A stretch of 64,000 bases of DNA. Origin: Micrasema longulum. Taxonomy: Eukaryota; Arthropoda; Insecta; Trichoptera; Brachycentridae. The notes below the pieces were generated by a model that searched no databases, was not told the origin of the DNA, and worked only from the letters and a program-made list of their open reading frames with translations. Both the position numbers and the translations under genes were made by a program. Location of the stretch: NCBI GenBank assembly GCA_022494885.1, contig JAGVSM010003626.1, forward strand, positions 124,001-188,000, given 5' to 3'. This document shows, piece after piece, positions 33,559 through 43,089 of the stretch (positions are counted from its first letter, which is position 1; the number at the start of each line of letters is the position of its first letter).

Positions 33559-34247
33559 TTTTTTGGTAGAGTTTGAGTTATTCTCGGAGTCGAGTTTATG
33601 TATTTGATTGTGATATTTTCTTCACCGTTTATCTTACGTAATTCCAATTCCTCTCGCAATTCTTGCAATTCTTTCTGTTGAAGAGGGCTCAAGTCTGAGT
33701 AGATTCTTATATTATTTTTTAATAATCTGCGCTTGTTTAATATACTCCTGGATAGTGAAGGATTCGATAGTTCTATTTTAATTGGTCTGGGTACTCCATC
33801 CCTGGGTTTCCCAAGCCGATATATTTTATTAATATTATTTGTTACCGAAGCATCTAAATCCAGGAGAATTGATTCAATGGCATTTTCATCTTCTGTAAGT
33901 CGTATAAGTTGAGTTGGTGCAGTACTTTCTGGTAAGTTACGAATAATTAAATTACTTGATCTCACGTTCCTCTCTGTCACTTCAGCTATCGCCTCACAGA
34001 TGCTCGTGCTATCAGATTTAGGAGTGGCAGATGCCATTGCTTTATACGCACTAAGTTCACCTTCAAGGCAAGCATTCTTAGCTGCCATTTCTGAAGACAT
34101 TATGCCTATAGCACCCAATATTTCATTAGTTTTAGGAACAATTTTCGCAATTTGGTCCTTTGTAAATTTGTTTGCCGGGTCCATAAGGATTTTAGTGATT
34201 GCATTAATAGCCACCTGAGCGCTATTTATTAAATTGTTTGCTTGCAT
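33555..34247 (-). CDS. LINE ORF1: RNA-binding protein
   Basis: 230-residue protein expected to bind element RNA and act as a chaperone in the ribonucleoprotein. The N-terminal 80 residues are helical and Ala/Ile-rich. From about residue 95 the pattern RSSNLIIRNLPES, then KIYRLGKPRDGVPRPIKIEL and LLKNNIRIYSDLSPLQQ is the RRM-like and C-terminal arrangement found in ORF1 proteins of many arthropod LINEs. The C-terminal helix (LQELREELELRKING) is highly charged. The stop (TAA, 33555-33557) comes directly after an A AAA AAC heptamer, and the ORF2 frame overlaps the last codons. Confidence 0.85.
   Translation of the reverse strand: MQANNLINSAQVAINAITKILMDPANKFTKDQIAKIVPKTNEILGAIGIMSSEMAAKNACLEGELSAYKAMASATPKSDSTSICEAIAEVTERNVRSSNLIIRNLPESTAPTQLIRLTEDENAIESILLDLDASVTNNINKIYRLGKPRDGVPRPIKIELSNPSLSRSILNKRRLLKNNIRIYSDLSPLQQKELQELREELELRKINGEENITIKYINSTPRITQTLPKN
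33558..33564 (-). promoter_or_regulatory. Candidate -1 ribosomal frameshift site A AAA AAC
   Basis: In the ORF1 frame the last codons are CCA AAA AAC TAA, so A AAA AAC is aligned as the X XXY YYZ heptamer used for -1 frameshifting in many retroviruses and LTR elements. Slipping one base back makes the next codon CTA, which is in the ORF2 frame. ORF2 has no in-frame ATG between an upstream TGA (near 33620) and 33459. I see no strong stem-loop within 10 bases downstream, so the stimulator, if any, is not obvious. Confidence 0.65.
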
Positions 34248-34546
34248 ATTTTATATTTTTTGAAACTTTAATTTTGTATAAATAATAGGAGATTGTCACT
34301 TACTGGCTGGGTTCCCCTATACTGCGCAGTATATGTACTCACAGTCAATTAGCAGGTGAAGTAAATATTGTCACCTGGATTGCTGGGGACTGTAGGTAGT
34401 TGCACAGATATTTTAATTATAAAAATCTTTCTCTGAGACTAACAAAACTAGGTTATGTCACTGTAAACGGTCACTTGGTATTATTGTTTACGAGGTTTTA
34501 AAGTTTAATATTGCAAATAAAGACTTTATACTGTGTAATTAGGGAT

Positions 34547-37500
34547 TTTAACAGGAGCTGTCAAAACACGTCTAACTAAATCGTTGTTGTTGTGTTGTTC
34601 TCTCTCTCATCGGGCGATAAAGTGTAGAAATGTAAAAAAGTGCGGCCTCGATGGATGTCGCCGAACACATCACAAGACATTACACGACAGAAATAGTGCC
34701 GATATCAGTGAAGCTCGGTCTAGCGCCGATATACGAGCGCCAGATAATAGTGCCCGCCGCGACACGCCTGCAGCGGCGGGCGCCGGGGGAAACAGACCGA
34801 CCGCGAACGAAACCCGCGCCGCGAGTTCAAATGAAAGAAACTACGATTACGGCCACAGTTCGCGGACGAATAATATAGTGACGAGCACCTACGCTCGGGA
34901 GGAACCGGTCCTCCTAAAAGTGATTCCCGTCATGTTGAGTGGTCCGCGAGGACGAGTGAACGCGTACGCGTTACTGGATGAGGGATCAACCGTGACATTG
35001 ATTGACGCAAAAATAGCAAACGACATCGGCGCGCCGGGAGAGACTCGAGGATTAAAAATCCACGGTGCCGGCGGAATGTGCGTAACAGATAGTGCATCAA
35101 GAAAAGTCACAATTAAAGTGCGCGGAGTTACGGAAGATTTATTCACTCTCCGCGCAAACACAATACAGAAGCTGAGTCTGCCGCTACAGCCCGTGATTGA
35201 AGGGGAAGGCAGGATGCGACAAGTGTGCCCGCAGTTACTCATCGGCCAAGATAACGCCTCTCTCATAGTGACGAGAGAGGCACGGAGATGCGGGGAATAC
35301 ATCGCCTCAGTGACAGCCTTAGGAAAGGTGATACACGGTGGGCGGACACGCCAGACTAACGCCAGCATACTAATGGCGCTTAGTACAGAACAGAGACTAG
35401 AAAATCTAGTTAAACAGAATTACGCCGTCGACGCGTTAGGTATAAGTTCGACAGCCAAGATATCGCGTCAGGAGGCGCGAGCCACAGAAACCATGAGAGC
35501 CACGACACGTTTCCTACCGCAAGGACAGTACGAGACAGGGCTACTGTGGAAAGACAATCGAATATGCTTACCGGATAATCGCCGTACAGCGCTGAATCGA
35601 TTTTTAAGCATAGAGAAAAAGTTCAGTAAAAACAGTGAATTCGCCGCGGCTTACAAGTTAAAGATTAAAGAATATCTAGACAAGGGGTATGCCCGGGAAC
35701 TGACGCTGGCTGAAAGACAAGACACTGCGAGTGGGCTTTGGTTTTTGCCGCATTTCGCAGTGACGAACGTGAATAAACCGGATAAAATACGAATAGTATT
35801 TGACGCCGCCAGCCGCTGCAACGGGAAGTCATTGAACGACATGTTGGCCAACGGCCCGGACCTTCTCTCATCACTTATGGGAAATATAATGCGATTTCGC
35901 GAGGGAAAGATCGCGCTGGCAGCAGATATAAGGGAGAGGTTTCTCCAAATTAAAATAAGGAAAGAAGACCAGAGGGCGCAGCTGTTCCTCTGGCGCGATA
36001 GTCCCGAAGAAGAAATTCGGGAAATGATTATGACGTCGATGACGTTCGGCGCGGCGTGTTCACCGAGCAGCGCACAGTACGTGAGAAATCAAGTCGCAGA
36101 AGATCACGGGCAAGAGATGGCCGCCGCCAGGGATGCTGTGCGAAATAAATTCTACATGGACGACTATATGGATGCCGTAGACAGTGCAACAGAGGCGATA
36201 CAACTGCGCCACGATGTCAGCGAACTACTACGGCGGGGCGGATTCATCCTCGCGAATTGGGCGAGTAATGATCCCTCCGTAATGGAAGCGATTCCTTCAA
36301 GTCTGAGAGGGAAAAGCGCACGCGAAATAATTAGCGGAACCTCCGTAACAGAAAGGGTCCTCGGCATCAAATGGGACCCGGTGACAGACGAGTTTCAATT
36401 TAAATTTAAAGTGTCACGGGAGGTTCCAACAGAGAGGCCTACAAAACGGCAGATGCTAAGTGAAGTTATGAGCATTTTCGATCCACTCGGTTTCGCAGGG
36501 TGTTTGACAATACGCCCGCGAATACTGCTACAAGATGTGTGGCGCTCCCACATAGAGTGGGACGAACAAGTGAATGAAGAACACGCAGAGAAATGGCGCA
36601 CTTGGGTGGACATATTACGCAACACCGAGTGCGCTATACCGCGGCGCGTATCGAGCGCCAAGGGCCAGCCAGTAGAGCTGCACGTATTTTCCGATGCCTC
36701 GGAGCAAGCGAGCTGCGCCGTAGCCTACATCGTGGAGGAGAACGCCGCCGGAAGGAATGCGACGTTCATGGCTAGCAAGTGCCGAGTTAGCCCGCTACGA
36801 GCGCTATCAATTCCACGCCTGGAATTACAAGCCGCGCTCATGGCCGCACGACTGGCGGCCACAATCAAGAAAGAATGCGGAAGTAATATACGCGATACCT
36901 ACTACTGGACAGATTCTACTACGGTGCTGTGCTGGGTCCAGAGTGATTCGCGCATCTTCACGCCATTTGTAGCCCACCGCCTAGGGGAAATAGATGAGCT
37001 AACGAACGCTCAAGAGTGGCGGTGGGTACCAGGAAAGAAGAACCCCGCTGATCTCGGGACGCGGGACGGCGAGATACCAGACATCTCCCCGGCCGGCATG
37101 TGGTTCAGTGGGCCGAGTTTCATAAAGAAAAATAAAAGTGAATGGCCGCCGCTCAAGGTAATAACGGCGACCCCGGATACAAGCAGTGAAATAAAGTGTG
37201 CGAACAGTGCCATCGTGATGACAGCCCTCCCGGACGAAAGAAGATTTTCCTCCTGGCGGAGACTGATCAGGACTACAGCGTGGGTGTTGCGCTTCATAAA
37301 CCACTGCAGGAAAAAGAATACAGGAAGCGCGACACTCATCGCCCCGGAACTCAAGGCATCAGAGAGGGCGTGGATACTTATAAGCCAGACAGACAGTTAC
37401 CACGCCGAGATAGCCGCAATTAGACGGGGGGAGTGCCTCCCGCGGAACAGCCGCCTGCTGGGCCTCACTCCCTACCTCGATAAAGATAGCGTCCTCAGAA

Positions 37501-38750
37501 TGGGGACGCGAATTATGGAAGCCCCCGCGGTGAGCGAGCAACTAAAGGCGCCCGTCATACTGGACGGAGCGCACGCCTATACGCGTCTATTGATAAGGCA
37601 TTATCACGAGTCGCGGCAACACGCAAGTACAGAGCGGACACTCAGCGAACTCAGACAACAGTTCTTTATAACACGATTACGGACAAATATAAGGAAAATT
37701 ATATACGAGTGCCGCTACTGTCGAATACAGAAGGCCCGCCCGCAGCCTCCGCTCATGGGACAGCTGCCTGCCGGCCGACTCGATCATCACGTAAGGCCTT
37801 TTACCCACTGTGGGGTGGACATGTTTGGGCCCGTATACGTAACTATCGGAAGACGCCGGGAGAAACGATACGGGGCCCTGTTTACGTGCATGGTTACGAG
37901 GGCCGTGCATATTGAAATTACACCGTCGTTGAGTACTGACTCGACGGTGCAGGCCCTCAGAAGGATGGCGGCCCGCAGAGGACATCCGACAACGCTCTAC
38001 TCGGACAACGGGACGAACTTCAGAGGCGCAGACAAAGAGATGGCGGCCGCCATGAAGAAACTAGCTCACGATCCCGAACTACAGAACGAGGCGACAAGGA
38101 GAGGGATCAAATGGGTGTTCAACCCGCCATCGGCGCCACACATGGGGGGAGCCTGGGAACGGCTCGTCCGGTCGATAAAGGGGGCGCTTATGGTGATTCT
38201 AAAGGAACAAGCCCCCCGAGAGGAAACGCTAATGACAGCGATAGCGGAGGCCGAGTACACAGTAAACACTCGGCCCCTAACCCACGTCTCGCTTGATAGC
38301 CGAGACGACGCTCCGCTGACTCCGATGCACTTTCTCATCGGGTCGAGCGGGGCCCAGCCGCATCTGGCCGATTACAGAGACGCGCCGCCCGAACTGTGCC
38401 TCAGAAAACAATGGCGGGTGGCGCAGAAACTAGCCGACGCATTCTGGAAAAGATGGATGAGGGAATATCTCCCGACGTTGGCACAGCGACGGAAGTGGCA
38501 ACAGGCCGCCACACCGATCATGGTCGATGACCTGGTCATAATAACGGACGCCGCCCTCCCGCGGAATGAATGGCCGCGGGGACGCGTCATAGCAGTCACA
38601 CCAGGGAAGGATGGACAAGTCAGGAGCGCCCGGGTCCAGACAGCCACCGGAACCTACACACGACCCGCCGTCAAGCTCGCCGTGTTGCAAATCAAGGACG
38701 ACGTCGGCGCAGAGATGCCTCCTCGGCAGGGGGGAGTGTTGCCGACGTAA
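34547..38750 (+). CDS. pol: BEL/Pao gag C-terminus and pol polyprotein
   Basis: Polyprotein supplying the replication enzymes. Counting from a TTG at 34584: a second gag zinc-binding cluster (C4, C5, H9, C14, C20, C25, H28, H33); aspartic protease with LLDEGSTVTLI (Asp132; DEGS rather than DSGS, as in other Pao elements); RT with the first catalytic Asp in AADIRERF (448) and YMDD (524-527); RNase H with FSDAS (Asp704), RLELQA (Glu747) and WTDSTTVL (Asp777); integrase with an HH-CC finger (His1006, Cys1043, Cys1046), GVDMFGP (Asp1079), YSDNGTNF (Asp1141) and GGAWERL (Glu1192); and a DUF5641-like end. There is no internal stop. The stop codon (38748-38750) lies 12 bases inside the 3' LTR. The upstream gag portion is detached by the LINE, so this copy probably cannot make a normal Gag-Pol. 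Confidence 0.93.
38728..38736 (+). other. Polypurine tract
   Basis: AGGGGGGAG ends immediately before the 3' LTR, the expected place for plus-strand DNA priming. It lies inside the pol frame. Confidence 0.85.
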
Positions 38751-39619
38751 AAGTACATGCACCAACTTGGCGGCCCTTCCTGGGGTTTTAATGTAGCATA
38801 GGAGGCTTCAGTATGTGTAAGCGATCTACCACCTCCTCAATAAAGACTAGTATTTGTCACTTTCGGGGGTGGTGATCGCCATACTGAAGCCCACATATAG
38901 ATTAGAATTCATGAAAATATTTGTATGCCCATAATGTGTTTTATGTTGTTCTGTATAAGTGTTGATCGCCGCGCGGTCGGCGGGGAACTGCGGCCGGTAG
39001 CGGGAGGGTGGGGACCTTATACGTGGCGCGAGAGAGACCGATAGAGCCGGCAAATGTGCTCGCTATCTCTCTCGCCGCGTGATTGGTCAACCTAGCACCG
39101 CCCGCTATTGGCCTAGCCCACCGCCGCACGGCAAAATGTTGTATATATAGCACCGCCGGGGAAAAATAAAGTCAGTCATCTCACCACACTACTAAGGCTT
39201 TCTACTCTCCACTTCACCTCCCTACCTCGCTTCAAACCGGACCTCATCGCCACCTGGATTCGAACACCGCTACCCCCCTGGACTTGGAACTCGGATACCC
39301 TTTGGATTGGATTTTGGACCCCGGATAATTTGGACCCTTGGATACTTCCCCGGAACACACCCCGCCGTTCCCACCGACGGAGAGATACCGGCCTTACAAC
39401 CCGGTTGCCTGACTCAGGATTGCGGCCGCCAGCGCTACTCGCTAGCGACCCCGCAAGGGATCTCTAGGCGACGATACCTCCCCCGGAGCTTATCGTTCGT
39501 CGGCCGAGGCCCGCCTACGCCCGGCCACTCTGCGTTTGACACCAGCACCTATAGAAATACAGTTCTTGTGACGGGCGCGATTGCTACGGACGAAGCAGTG
39601 ATCCGCCGCGTCTGTTACA
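38737..39619 (+). repeat. 3' LTR of the BEL/Pao element
   Basis: 883 bp, about 99 percent identical to the 5' LTR. It carries the same TATA box (39142-39149), AATAAA and TCAGT set. The pol stop codon is within its first 14 bases. Confidence 0.95.
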
Positions 39620-39624
39620 CTATT
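39620..39624 (+). repeat. Target site duplication, right copy (CTATT)
   Basis: Identical to 28251-28255 and directly after the terminal CA of the 3' LTR. Confidence 0.9.
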
Positions 39625-39739
39625 AATAAATATTTGCGTAAAAAAATGAAATATCATCATGGAAATCCTGTAATAAAACATTTGTAAAAATATGTTTTAT
39701 ATGAATATTCTATTTTGCATGCAAAAATATCTATTTTAT

Positions 39740-40105
39740 TAATGTATAATTGACGGACAAATGTTTGGTAAAACGATGTACGAGTATAACAAGTGCGCAC
39801 ATGTCGAGATCCGTGCACTTTGTAAGGCTGAAAAAATCATAATCGACAAAATTAGAGAGCGTTGTTGCGATGATTTGGATATGTAGAGCGAAAGAACGGC
39901 TAAAAGGATCTACCATGCAAATATTGATGAATGCAGAACTCGAGAAAGACCTATAAAGAAATATCACGATCAAATTCAACAAATACTTGAAGGTCGACAC
40001 GTCAAGAGTACGAATAATGAAGAGAAAGCGAGGTCTGTATGCAAAGACAGAGTGATATGGCGTTTCCTACTCCTAAGAGGAAACGGCGTAATTGTTTATT
40101 TGTTT
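39740..40105 (+). pseudogene. LINE ORF2 C-terminal remnant
   Basis: One frame with a single internal stop reads CAHVEIRALCKAEKIIIDKI, a KRIYHANIDECRTRERPIKK block, then LEGRHVKSTNNEEKARSVCK and DRVIWRF. This is the pattern at the extreme C-terminus of insect LINE polyproteins (IY.A...E.R.RGRP...W.D..., then ...DR..WR). It begins about 120 bp beyond the BEL target duplication, and the rest of ORF2 is missing. Confidence 0.6.
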
Positions 40106-40164
40106 TGTTTAAACAATTTAAAATGACTCCGATTGTAATAAGGGTCCTAAAGTACAAGACTAAG

Positions 40165-40405
40165 CGCCTTCATCATCATCATTCCCTTTCCGCGCCTAAT
40201 GGTGCATAGGTACACTAATCGCAGCATATCTCGATCAATTTGTAACATGAAGGTAAGGTGATCAGTCTTACGCTTTAGGTACCAGTCCAGGGACTATAAA
40301 ATATACTTGAGAGAAAACACCCTTTTTAATAAATATGTCGGGAATCGAACCCAAGACCTCTTGCATGGTAGGCATTCGCGCTGACCATTACGCCATCAGG
40401 CCGAC
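40165..40405 (-). mobile_element. tRNA-derived SINE, group C, with GATGAT tail
   Basis: On the minus strand the head has an A-box-like TGGCGTAATGGTCAGCG and a perfect B-box GGTTCGATTCC (40341-40351). The body follows (CCTGGACTGGTACCTAAAGC, TAAGACTGATCACC, TGCACCATTAGGCGCGGAAA) and it ends in (ATG)n at 40165-40177. Body fragments occur at 45275-45400 and 49930-50085, with short matches at 2693, 5885 and 17900. The trinucleotide tail resembles that of RTE LINEs such as the one ending near 44670. Confidence 0.75.
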
Positions 40406-40409
40406 TTAC

Positions 40410-41095
40410 CGCCTTATCTTTATGTAACAGATGATCAAACTTTACTGCATTTGCGGACAGGAGGATGATAGTGATAAAAACTTATTAAAAAATTATCGAG
40501 GAATTTTAAGAGTTAGCACCGTGAACTTTAATTGAAAGTTCACGATGCTAGTGCTAATGCTAATGATTTCGTTTGCGTGGGCGGAAGGTGTCACCTGACC
40601 GACCAAGAAGACATTACGGGCCGGCCTTCCGATCCCGGGGCCGGCCGACCGAGACCCACGTCACACTGCCTATTAATATTTGCATAATAACTCTGCCTAC
40701 AGGACGTAAATTGCGTTCATCCCCATCGATTTATAGGCTTACGGGGTCCCCTTGCGAAGCCTTTACATGGGATTAATCCTTTCAGTAAGCAAACATCTCG
40801 AATATCACTGATTGAATAAAAAAAAAAACATTTATTAAACACCCTAACGAAAGTACCCTTGTATGGTAATGTCAGTTGAGTAACTCATGGCGATACTGCG
40901 AAACTTAAACTTTTTTTTATTATTTTGTTTTCTTAACAACATCCTTATTTTTTTTTTAAATCGCATTTTTTAAATTAACAAAAATAATGAATTGAGGTTA
41001 AAAACGTGTTTGACCAGCAAAACTTACTTGTTTTTTTAAATAGATTTTAAGACTGTTTAGATGAAGTGTTATATATACTTATTAATGCCAATCTG
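40410..41095. other. Unassigned DNA with a GC-rich island and a short hairpin
   Basis: No gene recognised. A perfect inverted repeat (GTGAACTTT, five-base loop, AAAGTTCAC, within 40515-40549) precedes a GC-rich patch at 40560-40780 with two GGGCCGGCC/GGGGCCGGCC words. AT-rich DNA follows. Confidence 0.5.
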
Positions 41096-41099
41096 TTAG

Positions 41100-41500
41100 G
41101 GCTGACATAAGCCTGTTTTTTTTTTATATGGGAGTTTCATTAATTTTTACCTTGCTTATAATATACAAAATTTGTATTTCAAAAAGAGGATTTTTCTGCT
41201 CCTATATTACATTATTTTAACTAAACTGTTGAAATCAGGAAGGATGTTCTAATGTGGGCCAATCAGGTACTTCCCAGAATTTTTTCATGTGGAGAGGAAT
41301 CCACTTAAAACTCTTCAGGAAAAGCCGGCCTGTTAACAGTTGTCAACCGGCCTGCCGTTCCACTAGAGGAGTGTTCGGCATTTTGTTCCCTACTTTGGTT
41401 TATTTAACCAATTGCCTGCACTATATTGTTCATGTATGATACTACCTCACTACCTCTCGTGTGAGTTCTTTATTACCTATCACCGATGGGATATCGTAAA
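41100..41500 (+). repeat. Left copy of an inverted repeat pair (partner 45490-45860)
   Basis: Shares, in inverted orientation, TATGGGAGTT, TTTGTATTTCAAAAA, TCAGGAAGGAT, GCCAATCAGG, CATGTGGAGAGGAA, GAGGAGTGTTCGGCATTTTG, TTCCCTACTTTGGTTTAT and GAGTTCTTT.TTACCTATCA with 45490-45860. Both copies can be read as a 60-75 residue frame containing TRGVFGILFPTLVY and TNCL, but neither matches a family known to me. Confidence 0.75.
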
Positions 41501-41789
41501 GATTTTAACCCGGGCTTCTGCATCGCGCCTCCAGCTGTTGTCTTTGCAAGCTGAAAAAGAGGCAATGCATCAACAGGTGAGGGACATCTTGAGGAGTTTC
41601 ATCGTCGCATGGACAGCTATCGATCTCGGATAGCTTGAAACGATAAATAAGCCTGTTGATTGGCTTAAAAAAAAGAAAGAAACAATTGGCACCGGACGTG
41701 GACTATGAAAGTGGTCGGATAGGAGTAGGGGTTAGTGGAAGGGATGCTAGCCCGAGACATAAAGGGTTTTCTCAATTTACAAATTCTAA

Positions 41790-42260
41790 TTTAAAATTTG
41801 ATTTAAAGCTGATATGGAGTCAATTTTAAATATTTCTAGTCTACAAAAACGTAGAACTTATATTGATTCCATATAGATGTTCAGCATACTAAATTGTATT
41901 ATCGATGTTCCATTATTACTGGAACAAGTAAAATTCCACATTCTGACTCGTAAGTTGAGAAGCAATGAAGTTCTGTTGATCAATCAGCATATAAAAAACT
42001 AAGGCCTTAATTCTCCAATGACCCGTCTTAGTCGTATTGGTAACTCAAGACAAGATCTGGACTTTTTGTTTAAAGTTTACAGTGATTTAAACAAGCACTA
42101 AATAAATATGCCAGAACTTGTCTTGATGTCTTTTCTGTTTGTCAATGTAATGCTTCTTTCTTTTTTTTAAAAGTGTTTTAAACAATTATTTTATTATAAT
42201 GTTTCAACCCTATCAATTGTATAAATGGACAATGTCCGTTAATAAATAAATAAATATATG
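41790..42260 (+). pseudogene. LINE ORF2 C-terminus with hairpin/AAAT tail
   Basis: A single frame with three stops reads MESILNISSLQKRRTYIDSI, then MFSILNCIIDVPLLLEQVKF, NSPMTRLSRIGNSRQDLDFL and FKVYSDLNKH before a stop. This is the terminal ORF2 pattern L..L..RR...D..FL.K.....D.P.LL...., also seen at 58667-58900. The 3' end has GGACAATGTCC (42227-42237) followed by AAAT units. Confidence 0.7.
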
Positions 42261-42779
42261 TTTTCGTTTACAATACCTGGGTTTAATAATTAGTTTATGT
42301 GAAATTGTATTTGGATTTATAACATTTATTTTAAAACACAAAAAATAACGTCTTCAATCAACAAAACTAATTCTACTTAATATTTTGACTTAAAATCGGG
42401 CATTACAAAATGGCAAATTTTCTTGATATTATTTTTATTCATTGATTATTGCGAAGTAATCGATAAATTCATGTATAACCTTGACTAACTTCTACAACGA
42501 CTAACGGTAATTAGAAATCTGAATATTTTAATTATTCTCTTAACAAATTGCATTACGTTTGACTGGATTTTGACAAATTTAATTATTGTGAAAAAGATTA
42601 CTTCATTCCCACAATTCTTTTAAGATACTGCTCAAATTTTATTACATATATTTTGATGTAAGAAAGTATCTACATTTAAACAAAAAAAAATCCGAACTTC
42701 TTCTTAAATTGACACCAATACTTTTTTAATGTATTTATACGTGTATTTAAAATCAATGGTTTAAAATTGCATACCACTC

Positions 42780-43050
42780 AATCGTACAATTTAATGATTT
42801 GTGGGCCACATAAACTGAAGTACTCTCTTATGCTCTACATCATTACCTTCGGCTCTACACGACCCACTTACAAAATTTTACGAACTTTTATGGTGGTAAA
42901 GAGTTTTCTGTTTGTTTTGGTCTGTCCAAGATATCTAAAACATTCTGGGATGCAAAAACATCTCAAAAACCTCCAGCCTGTTTATAGTGTTCACCTTCAG
43001 AGTCCAAGTCTCACAGTCATACAGCAATACTACGATAAAAGTTTAAATTA
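42780..43050 (-). pseudogene. LINE ORF2 fragment (ETWTLK / FEMFLHPRM region)
   Basis: The minus strand reads LLYDCETWTLKVNTINRLEV, FEMFLHPRMF, a stop, ISWTD, then after a shift TTIKVRKIL and VGRVEPKVMM. This follows a widespread insect LINE ORF2 C-terminal pattern (LLYG.ETWTLK...L.AFEMW..RRMLKISWTD...LLTTIK.RK..YLGH). Heavily decayed. Confidence 0.6.
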
Positions 43051-43089
43051 ACATTGCAGAAGAGGGATTTCATTTCATTAGATGATGAT

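Larger units (their letters stand above)
30211..34546 (-). mobile_element. Full-length non-LTR retrotransposon nested in BEL gag
   Basis: A minus-strand LINE with about 300 bp of 5' UTR, ORF1, ORF2, a 750-bp 3' UTR and a tail of AAAT/AAAAT units. Just before the tail is a GCC-TTATG-GGC hairpin (about 30273-30283), the same end structure as several dead LINE ends here. Both frames are free of stops, so the copy is young and later than the BEL insertion. The boundaries are set by the edges of gag similarity. At most a three- or four-base T run could be a target duplication, and a true duplication is not visible. Clade: CR1/Jockey superfamily, probably Daphne- or Crack-like, judged on the ORF1 and RT wording only. 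Confidence 0.9.
28256..39619 (+). mobile_element. BEL/Pao LTR retrotransposon, near complete, split by a LINE
   Basis: The element has two 883-bp LTRs starting TGTTG and ending TTACA, a tRNA-Tyr primer site, a polypurine tract, gag at the left and pol to the right. Pol order is protease, RT, RNase H, integrase, the Metaviridae/BEL order, and the LLDEGSTVTLI protease and DUF5641-like C-terminus point to BEL/Pao. No envelope frame is present. The element is GC-rich against an AT-rich background, suggesting different base use from its host locus. The LTRs differ at six substitutions and two single-base gaps, so the insertion is recent. The only visible lesion is the AT-rich LINE at 30211-34546. 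Confidence 0.95.

Noticed and set aside
30202..34550. A 10-bp target duplication (AGGAATTTTA / AGGGATTTTA) around the nested LINE
   Set aside because: One mismatch, T-rich, and it would leave the gag parts out of frame; only a shorter T-run overlap is compatible with the gag frame, so no duplication is claimed.
34889..38765. Many minus-strand and alternate-frame open readings across pol
   Set aside because: Shadows of a GC-rich coding frame; the plus-strand frame has all catalytic motifs.
38750..39619. Envelope gene downstream of pol
   Set aside because: The pol stop codon is already inside the 3' LTR, so there is no room for env.
40331..40405. Functional tRNA gene on the minus strand
   Set aside because: Good A- and B-boxes but no acceptor-stem pairing, and it is fused to a repeated SINE body.
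41412..41633. A 73-residue plus-strand frame with AEKEAMHQQVRDILRSF as a possible small gene
   Set aside because: It begins in the inverted repeat, has no family match known to me and its downstream half is not shared by the partner copy.
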